The position numbers and the translations under genes were made by a program. Positions 1 to 5,418 of a stretch of 7,075 nt of DNA are shown here, one piece after another. The stretch is from positions 1-7,075 of the forward strand of contig JANQGC010000256.1 of assembly GCA_028277515.1 (NCBI GenBank), read 5' to 3'. The first letter of the stretch is position 1. Each line of letters opens with the position of its first letter. Origin of the DNA: Anaerolineae bacterium (lineage in GTDB: Bacteria > Chloroflexota > Anaerolineae > Promineifilales > Promineifilaceae). Below the pieces are notes generated by a model. That model saw only the letters and a list, made by a program, of their open reading frames with translations. It was not told where the DNA came from and ran no database searches.

Positions 1-1
1 C

Positions 2-2830
2 GTACGCTACCCGGCGGAGGTTGAAGAGCAACTTGAAGATTTACCGGCCGCCTTTCGCCAACAATATGATCCGATTGCCCGGGCGCTCGGCCTGCCGGAT
101 GACCAACCCTTTACCGTTGAACTATTCCCTGATGCCGAATCCCTGCAGGGCGCTACCTCTTTATTTTTATCGGAATCCGCGCAAAGCTGGATCGCTCCCG
201 GTCTGCTGCGCCTGGTTTATAATGAAGGTATCGGCGAAAGCATCGCCACCTGTGCGCCACAAAATCAGAACTGCCCAACGGCGGCATTGGTGCAGTTGGC
301 ATTAGCCAACAGCAAGCTCACCGCAGAAGAAGTTCCCTGGCTGTGGCAAGGGCTGCCGTTGGCCTGGGAGGCCAGAACGGACCCGGTTGGCGTGGGCTCG
401 CTGCACATTCCCATCCTGCAGGAAGCCTTGCGGAATGGATCGCCTATTCCGGAGCAAACGGCCGCCTGGGCAGAAACGGATTATGCCATCGACCAGGCCG
501 GCTGGCGGGGGGGTCTTGAATATGCAACCAGTGATGCCTGGCAAGAAGCGTGGCGGGAGCGCATTGAGACCGCCCAGGCTGAATTAGACGCGCTCCTGGA
601 AGAACGGACAACGGCCGTGCTAGCCCAAAACGAACGCGCCTTCCTGGACACAGCCGTTCCTGAACTGGCCTTGGCGCAACAACGCTGGCTGGCCGACCTG
701 GAACAGCATCCGCTGAACGCCTTTTCCCAAAGTGCCCGGCCGTTGGCTTTCTTAGATGATGGCTCATTCCTGGCCAGGGTGACCATGAATTATGAATTGG
801 CCGGGAACGCCCCGTCAACGGCCGAAGTGGATATTCTGTTCCGGCCGGCTGACGGAGGCTATCTGTGGGCTGGAAAAAATTTGCAAGAACTACAGGGTGA
901 AACGGCCGTCGTTCGCTACCCTGATGGTTATGAAGGCCGGGCGGAAGATGCATTGGCCAAAGTGGAAGCATGGCTGCCGCGGCTGAGCGATATGCTCGCC
1001 GTCTCGCCCACCCTGCCCATCGAAGTCGAACTATACAATGAAGTTGATGATCTACGCGCGGCCATCGCTCTGCCTTATTTTCCCACCAACTGGACCGAAC
1101 CGGGCCACCCGCTTAAGCTGCAAGTTGCCGGTGGAGACGGTGTTCTGGTGGCCCAACTCACCCGCCAGTTACTAGGTCAGGCCGGCGTGCAGGAAGAATG
1201 GCTGCTGCGCGGTATCGCCGCCAATATCGCCTCGCGCTTTGATGGCGGCGCGTCCCAGGCTGCCCTGGCCGCCGGCTGGCCGGGGCTGATCGGCGCCGCC
1301 AACGAAGGTCAGTTATTCGACCTGGAGGACATCAGCGCCGAAGTGGACATGTCCCAGGGAGAAAACCGCCTGGCCCAGGTGCAAGCCTGGGACGCTGTGC
1401 GCTACCTGATTCAAGAGGAAGGCTGGCCGCAACTATTAGGGCAGATCAAAGAGTCCGAGTCATTCGATCCCCTCCCCCTCCAGGATGAGTGGCAGAATTC
1501 CCTGGCCCAGGCCCACATCCAAAACGACTGGCTGGATATGAGCGCCGCCTTTGATACCGGAAAGGCTATGCAGACGATTGACCAGCTTGCTTCCGAATCG
1601 TTGGGCGGGCGGGCGGCAGGCACGGCCGGGGCGGATGCAGCGGCCGCCATCATCGGCGCTGCCTTTGATACCGCCGGCCTGCGCCCGGCGGGAGATGACG
1701 GCACATTTTTGCAAACCGTGCCGATCACGATCAGCACGGCCATCGATCAGCCCCAGCTTACCTTGATTCTGCCTGATGGACAGCAATTGCCCATGACCTA
1801 TCGTGAAGAATTCCTGGCTTTACGCCCCACTGTGGAAGGCCAGCCAGTCAATGGTGACCTTTACTATGTGACAGATGACGCCGATTATGACGGCGTTGAT
1901 TTTGCGGGCGGCATACTCGTACGCAATCCGGGGCTGCCCCTGGAACAGGAAATCCAACTGGCCCAGGAACACGGGGCAGGGGCCTTGATCCTGACCAGCT
2001 TCAAGAGAGAGGAAGAGGAACTATACAGCAAAGATCCGCTGGCCTTGCTCAACACCGCAGATATTCCCGTGTTAGAGCTGACTGCCGACGGCCACAACCA
2101 ATTTCGAGAGGTGTTTGGAATCAAAAATTCGCCGGTCAATGAACCGCTCCCCATTCAGCCCTTGGACGGATCGGCCGAACTCTTCTTCGCCGTCACAGAA
2201 CCCCAGGAAACGACAACCAGCAATGTCCTGGGTTTCCTGCCCGGCAGCGATCCCTTCCTGCGGGATGAGATCATCCTTGTTGGCGCGCATTATGATTATG
2301 TGGGCGACGATCCGGACGACGTTCGATTTAGCGGCGCCAACGATGCCAGTGGCGTAGCCACTCTGCTGGAAATCGCCAGGTTGTGGGATGAAGCGGACTT
2401 CCGGCCGCAGCGTTCGCTCCTGTTTGCGGCCTGGGGCGGTCATGAACTGGGTAATGCGGGATCGGAGTATTATCTTGCTAATCCTACACGGCCGGTTTCC
2501 GACACCATCGCCGTGATCCAGGTCGAAAGCGTCGGCGGTGGGGGTGGTTTCGACATCGGTGCGGAAGGGCGCCCCGAAAAAGATGGCTGGCTGCTAGGCT
2601 CCCTGGAAAGGAGCGCCGCTTTGCTGGAAGAAAAATTAGTGATGACCCCGCCCACCACCCGCAGCGATCTCGACACTTTCACCTCCACGCCTATGCCGGC
2701 CATGTTCATCTCCTGGCGATTGGCCGGCGACGCCAATCTATCCGACGAGGTCGCCTTTCCCGTTCAAGAAGATAACCTGCAGCTTTCCGGAGAAGCCATT
2801 ACCTTATTCCTGATGTCCCTGGCTCAGTGA
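2..2830 (+). CDS. Large M28-like (PA-containing) peptidase homologue with two N-terminal peptidase-MA-like modules, 5'-truncated
   Basis: The frame is open from the first bases of the window, so the true start lies upstream; 942 residues are visible. Two modules beginning VRYP (residues 1 and 304) resemble the gluzincin/peptidase MA-like domains of environmental bacteria: a 'v.ly.d...l..a' strand and later a 'WLxxGhA' segment (PWLWQGLPLAWEA; EEWLLRGIAANIA). Neither has HExxH. From about residue 523 an M28 module begins (LASESLGGRAAGTAGA), interrupted by a PA domain at about 600-705. M28 landmarks are GAHYD (H763, D765), SGAND (D781), GGHELG (H814, E815), VES (E842) and SDLDTF (L890). Intact M28 enzymes have Glu, Asp and His at 814, 842 and 890, so a di-zinc exopeptidase activity is doubtful. 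The family is usually secreted or lipid-anchored, but the N-terminus is outside the window. Family assignment is firm; activity is not. Confidence 0.88.
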   Translation, partial: VRYPAEVEEQLEDLPAAFRQQYDPIARALGLPDDQPFTVELFPDAESLQGATSLFLSESAQSWIAPGLLRLVYNEGIGESIATCAPQNQNCPTAALVQLALANSKLTAEEVPWLWQGLPLAWEARTDPVGVGSLHIPILQEALRNGSPIPEQTAAWAETDYAIDQAGWRGGLEYATSDAWQEAWRERIETAQAELDALLEERTTAVLAQNERAFLDTAVPELALAQQRWLADLEQHPLNAFSQSARPLAFLDDGSFLARVTMNYELAGNAPSTAEVDILFRPADGGYLWAGKNLQELQGETAVVRYPDGYEGRAEDALAKVEAWLPRLSDMLAVSPTLPIEVELYNEVDDLRAAIALPYFPTNWTEPGHPLKLQVAGGDGVLVAQLTRQLLGQAGVQEEWLLRGIAANIASRFDGGASQAALAAGWPGLIGAANEGQLFDLEDISAEVDMSQGENRLAQVQAWDAVRYLIQEEGWPQLLGQIKESESFDPLPLQDEWQNSLAQAHIQNDWLDMSAAFDTGKAMQTIDQLASESLGGRAAGTAGADAAAAIIGAAFDTAGLRPAGDDGTFLQTVPITISTAIDQPQLTLILPDGQQLPMTYREEFLALRPTVEGQPVNGDLYYVTDDADYDGVDFAGGILVRNPGLPLEQEIQLAQEHGAGALILTSFKREEEELYSKDPLALLNTADIPVLELTADGHNQFREVFGIKNSPVNEPLPIQPLDGSAELFFAVTEPQETTTSNVLGFLPGSDPFLRDEIILVGAHYDYVGDDPDDVRFSGANDASGVATLLEIARLWDEADFRPQRSLLFAAWGGHELGNAGSEYYLANPTRPVSDTIAVIQVESVGGGGGFDIGAEGRPEKDGWLLGSLERSAALLEEKLVMTPPTTRSDLDTFTSTPMPAMFISWRLAGDANLSDEVAFPVQEDNLQLSGEAITLFLMSLAQ

Positions 2831-2833
2831 ACT

Positions 2834-2986
2834 GATTACTGATTTAGTAACCCGACACTTTTACAAAGAGAAGATTAACTGGACGCTGATTTACGCTGAT
2901 GACGCTGAATTATTTATTTTTATCAGCGTAAATTCGTTCTTGTCCGCGTCCTATTTCTAAACTGTCGGATAGCCAGATTACTGATT
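2834..2986. repeat. Nested palindromic intergenic element between 11-bp direct repeats
   Basis: The same 11 bases, GATTACTGATT, occur at 2834-2844 and 2976-2986. Between them lie nested inverted repeats: CCGACA (2852-2857) with TGTCGG (2963-2968); GGACGC (2881-2886) with GCGTCC (2946-2951); and a perfect 12-bp pair, ATTTACGCTGAT (2889-2900) with ATCAGCGTAAAT (2922-2933). The core also repeats GACGCTGA internally. As RNA the core would fold into a long hairpin, so it could end transcription of the upstream gene or stabilise its 3' end, but there is no U-run directly after it. The layout also fits a small non-coding repeat of the MITE or REP type. The flanking 11-mer is partly a tandem of a 7-base unit (ACTGATT), so it may not be a true target duplication. 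Confidence 0.6.
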
Positions 2987-3044
2987 ACCAAAAGTGATTA
3001 GTGAACAGTTATTCAGTTATCAGTTTCCCGTTCCCAATTCTCAG

Positions 3045-3073
3045 TTCCCACTTCCCCACATCGCTGGTATCAT
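3045..3073 (+). promoter_or_regulatory. Candidate sigma-70-type promoter for mscS
   Basis: TTCCCA at 3045-3050 (4 of 6 to TTGACA) and TATCAT at 3068-3073 (5 of 6 to TATAAT) are 17 bases apart, and TGG just before the second box makes an extended -10. Transcription would start near 3080, leaving a leader of about 100 bases. Boxes this short arise by chance in AT-rich spacers, so this is only the best candidate seen. Confidence 0.3.
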
Positions 3074-3170
3074 AGAATTAGGAAATCCGTTTTTTTAAAT
3101 TTCATATGTTGGAATAAAAGGCACTTCTGCGAGGTTGCTTTGCAAAAAATCGGGTTTCCTTTAAATGTGT

Positions 3171-3174
3171 GAGG
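3171..3174 (+). promoter_or_regulatory. Ribosome binding site that sets the mscS start at 3183
   Basis: GAGG lies 8 bases before the ATG at 3183. The in-frame ATG six codons earlier, at 3165, is preceded by a pyrimidine-rich stretch with no purine-rich site. The later start is therefore preferred. Confidence 0.6.
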
Positions 3175-3182
3175 TTGATGTT

Positions 3183-4244
3183 ATGGAAGATTTGATCCTG
3201 GAATTCGTCATTGCCGGTGGCATCATTCTGGCAGCCATTATTTTAAGCCTGATCACCGGGAGATTGCTGAAAGGAGTTGTGTCCCGCTTTACCCAACGCA
3301 CAAGCTCCACGCTTGATGATGTCATCGTTCGTTCGGCCGGCTTTTCAATTCGCGCGGGTATCCTGGTTTTTGGCCTGGACACGGCCGTGCGTCAATTATC
3401 GATCATTCCTGAAACCTGGGACGAGACCATTTCCCGGTTTTTCTTCCTCTTGTATGCGCTGCTGATCTTTGTCTTCCTTTACCGCCTGCTGGATGGCATC
3501 GTGCAGTGGTACGGCCATGAAGTTGCCCACAACACTGCAACCGACCTGGACGATAAATTTATCAATCTTTTTCGCCGCCTGGTCCTGTTGGCCTTAACAG
3601 CTATTGTCTTGATCATGGTCCTGGATCGCTTCGGTATTGAAGTGAACGCGCTCATCGCCAGCTTGGGCATCGCCTCCCTGGCCGTCGCCCTGGCCGCACA
3701 GGATACCCTGGGCAATATGTTCGCCGGCCTCTCCATCATGATTGACCAACCCTTCGCGGCTGGCGACCGGGTGGAAATATTGGATATTAATACCTGGGGC
3801 GATGTGCAGGAAGTCGGGTTGCGCAGCACGCGCATCCTGACCCGCGACAACCGCACCGTGACCATCCCCAACTCCATTATCGGCCAGGGGCTGGTGGTCA
3901 ACTACTCCATTCCCGAAAACATCTACCGCGTAGAAACCCATGTAGGCATCGCTTATGGCAGCGATATTGAAGAAGCGCGGCAGGTGATGATCGCGGCGAT
4001 CCGGGCCCAGGATTGGGTGATGAAGGATGAGCGGATTGAAGCATTATTTTTAGAGTTCGGCGATTTCGCCCTCATGTTCCGTGTTCGCTGCTGGATTGAG
4101 CATTACATCGAAACCCGGCGCATCATTGATAAGATGAATACCGCCCTTTATAATGCTTTGAACGAAGCGGGTATTGTCATGCCCATTCCACAGAGAGAAA
4201 TTAGGGTGATTTCAAAAAATCAGGATGATCTGGACGATTATTGA
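3183..4244 (+). CDS. MscS-family mechanosensitive ion channel
   Basis: A 353-residue membrane protein of the small-conductance mechanosensitive channel family, whose members open under membrane tension during osmotic downshock to release solutes. Hydrophobic segments lie near residues 5-27, 54-75, 85-108 and 132-149. The pore-lining helix (about 153-187) carries the family signature AAQDTLGNMFAG (171-182). The cytoplasmic beta domain follows, with GDRVEI (194-199) and TIPN (227-230). A mixed alpha/beta C-terminal domain ends in the typical 'GIVMPIPQREI' (330-340). Compared with the three-helix E. coli MscS (286 residues), it has about two extra N-terminal membrane segments, a common variant. 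The acidic tail (DDLDDY) is short. The ATG at 3183 is chosen because of the GAGG site; an ATG at 3165 would add six residues. The next gene starts 31 bases after the stop. Confidence 0.93.
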   Translation: MEDLILEFVIAGGIILAAIILSLITGRLLKGVVSRFTQRTSSTLDDVIVRSAGFSIRAGILVFGLDTAVRQLSIIPETWDETISRFFFLLYALLIFVFLYRLLDGIVQWYGHEVAHNTATDLDDKFINLFRRLVLLALTAIVLIMVLDRFGIEVNALIASLGIASLAVALAAQDTLGNMFAGLSIMIDQPFAAGDRVEILDINTWGDVQEVGLRSTRILTRDNRTVTIPNSIIGQGLVVNYSIPENIYRVETHVGIAYGSDIEEARQVMIAAIRAQDWVMKDERIEALFLEFGDFALMFRVRCWIEHYIETRRIIDKMNTALYNALNEAGIVMPIPQREIRVISKNQDDLDDY

Positions 4245-4264
4245 TTCACTCAGAGGCCGAAATT

Positions 4265-4268
4265 GGAG
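4265..4268 (+). promoter_or_regulatory. Ribosome binding site that sets the hydrolase GTG start at 4276
   Basis: GGAG (continuing as GGAGAAA) lies 7 bases before the GTG at 4276. The alternative ATG at 4225 overlaps the channel gene, and its only purine-rich bases touch the start codon. It would also add a 17-residue N-terminus that does not look like part of the hydrolase fold. Confidence 0.6.
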
Positions 4269-4275
4269 AAATTCC

Positions 4276-5082
4276 GTGTCAATAATTAAGGTTAACGGCG
4301 CAAACATTGATTATAAAATCAGTGGTAATGGCCCACAGGCGGTTATCTTTTCACATGGATTCCTCTTTGACAAACACATGTACGATCATCAGATTGCTGC
4401 ATTGCAAAAGCGTTATACCTGCGTTGCTTATGATCATCGGGGCCAGGGTCGAAGTGAGTGCACACCATCCGGCTATGATATTGATAATGTTACTGAAGAT
4501 GCGCGAGCGCTCATTGAAGCATTGAATTTAGCACCCTGTCATTTCGTTGGCTTATCGATGGGCGGATTCGTGGGCATGCGCTTAGCCGTTCGGTATCCCC
4601 AACTGGTCAACTCTTTGGTTTTGTTGGAAACATCGGCCGCTTCAGAACCATCAAGCAAAATTCGACAATACAAATCCTTAGGCTTTGTCGGCCGTTGGCT
4701 TGGTTTTCGCCTGGTCATCGGCCGGGTGCTGCCTATCATGTTTGGTCAAACATTTCTAAATGATCCTGCTCGTGAAGTTGAAAAAGATCGATGGCGTGAT
4801 TTTATGGTCGCTTTTGATAAACCGACGCTGCCAAAAGTGCTCGATGGTGTAACCGGAAGGGAAAACTTTGAACCATTCTTGGGACAGATTCAAATGCCAA
4901 CTTTAATCATCAATGGGGATCAGGATGTTGTATATCCACCGGCTGTTGGAGAAGCCATGCAAAAGAAAATACCCAACTCAGAATTTGTGATTATCCCAGG
5001 AGCAGGACATTCATCCCCCATTGAAGAACCTGCAGCAGTTACAACAGTGATTACCTCTTTTTTGGAAAGACAAGAACAATAG
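4276..5082 (+). CDS. Alpha/beta-fold hydrolase
   Basis: A 268-residue protein of the alpha/beta hydrolase superfamily, close in layout to the 3-oxoadipate enol-lactonase/esterase-like group (usually about 260-280 residues). The catalytic triad is visible: Ser94 in the nucleophile elbow GLSMGG, Asp217 in INGDQDVV and His245 in PGAGHSSP. The oxyanion-side motif SHGF (26-29) and the YDHRGQGRS strand-turn (52-60) are also in place. A lid of about 70 residues lies between about 120 and 195. There is no signal peptide, so it is likely cytoplasmic. The substrate cannot be read from the sequence. The GTG start is chosen on its GGAG site; starting there puts the first beta strand (IIKVNGANIDY) right at the N-terminus, as usual for the family. 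It probably shares a transcript with mscS. The DNA is visibly less GC-rich than the first gene. Confidence 0.9.
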   Translation: MSIIKVNGANIDYKISGNGPQAVIFSHGFLFDKHMYDHQIAALQKRYTCVAYDHRGQGRSECTPSGYDIDNVTEDARALIEALNLAPCHFVGLSMGGFVGMRLAVRYPQLVNSLVLLETSAASEPSSKIRQYKSLGFVGRWLGFRLVIGRVLPIMFGQTFLNDPAREVEKDRWRDFMVAFDKPTLPKVLDGVTGRENFEPFLGQIQMPTLIINGDQDVVYPPAVGEAMQKKIPNSEFVIIPGAGHSSPIEEPAAVTTVITSFLERQEQ

Positions 5083-5106
5083 AATGCTGCGCGTGCTTTC
5101 CTGATA

Positions 5107-5128
5107 GCGCAAACAGTCTCGTTTGCGC
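5107..5128 (+). terminator. First stem-loop after the hydrolase gene
   Basis: GCGCAAAC (5107-5114) pairs perfectly with GTTTGCGC (5121-5128) around a 6-base loop, 24 bases after the hydrolase stop. No T-run follows directly, so alone it would be a weak intrinsic terminator. With the second hairpin it may form a double 3'-end structure. Confidence 0.45.
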
Positions 5129-5131
5129 AAG

Positions 5132-5154
5132 AAACAAACAGGAATGTTTGTTTT
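5132..5154 (+). terminator. Second stem-loop with T-run after the hydrolase gene
   Basis: AAACAAACA (5132-5140) pairs perfectly with TGTTTGTTT (5145-5153) around the tetraloop GGAA, and the right arm ends in TTTT. It sits three bases after the first hairpin. The stem is A/T-rich, which is unusual for a rho-independent terminator, but its position between two same-strand genes supports a role at the transcript end. Confidence 0.5.
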
Positions 5155-5418
5155 ACGGCAGCTTGGAAGATTCAGGCTGACAAGGCGATTCTTCGCAGAC
5201 TCTCGCTTGCTCCACCCCCCGGACCAACGTTCAAATGGCTTACCTGCCACTCTTCGATCAGGGTTGACAGCCTATGTATAATATTAAGAGAGTAATTATT
5301 CCCCGGATAATTGCTATTTCGAGTTGGTGATCAATTAGCTCCGGATTTCTCCCGGCGTTGCCGAAAATTTTAAATGTGGTCATTTGTCCCGTTTAGGATT
5401 TTCATTGGAGCGACGATC
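5155..5418. other. Spacer and probable leader upstream of the octapeptide-repeat gene
   Basis: These 264 bases hold no convincing gene. The part to about 5260 is of mixed composition with no recognised element. Promoter-like boxes follow (5264-5282). A leader of about 130 bases comes next, with a small inverted repeat, AATTAT (5294-5299) with ATAATT (5307-5312), around TCCCCGG. I see no riboswitch that I recognise. Confidence 0.5.
5264..5282 (+). promoter_or_regulatory. Promoter-like boxes upstream of the octapeptide-repeat gene
   Basis: A perfect TTGACA (5264-5269) and a perfect TATAAT (5277-5282) occur together but only 7 bases apart, far short of the 16-18 a sigma-70-type holoenzyme needs. 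TATAAT can still act as a -10, with a poor -35 (TCGATC at 5254-5259, 17 bases upstream). Transcription would then begin near 5289, giving a leader of about 130 bases. TTGACA would in that case overlap the spacer and could be an operator or chance. Confidence 0.4.

Larger units (their letters stand above)
2831..3182. other. Spacer between the peptidase homologue and mscS, no gene
   Basis: I see no credible coding region in these 352 bases. The first half is the palindromic element described separately. Next, about 2990-3055, comes low-complexity sequence built from CAGTTAT and GTTCCC units, a kind of debris often seen between genes in environmental genomes. From about 3083 to the channel gene the DNA becomes AT-rich (T7 run at 3090-3096) and probably contains the channel's promoter and leader. 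Confidence 0.6.

Noticed and set aside
287..289. TTG at 287 as the start of the peptidase homologue
   Set aside because: The same frame is open back to base 2 with residues that match the later module (VRYP start), so the gene begins outside the window.
21..305. A 94-codon plus-strand frame near the window start
   Set aside because: It lies in another frame inside the peptidase homologue, whose own frame is open from base 2 and gives a coherent domain sequence there.
2836..2850. TTACT/AGTAA hairpin as the terminator of the first gene
   Set aside because: A 5-bp A/T-rich stem with a 5-base loop and no T-run is too weak; it is also part of the low-complexity repeat.
4225..4275. ATG at 4225 as the hydrolase start, overlapping mscS
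   Set aside because: It has no properly spaced ribosome site and would add 17 residues unlike the fold. GTG at 4276 has GGAG at a good distance.
5264..5282. TTGACA plus TATAAT as a textbook sigma-70 promoter
   Set aside because: The 7-base spacing is far too short, so only a weak regulatory call was made.
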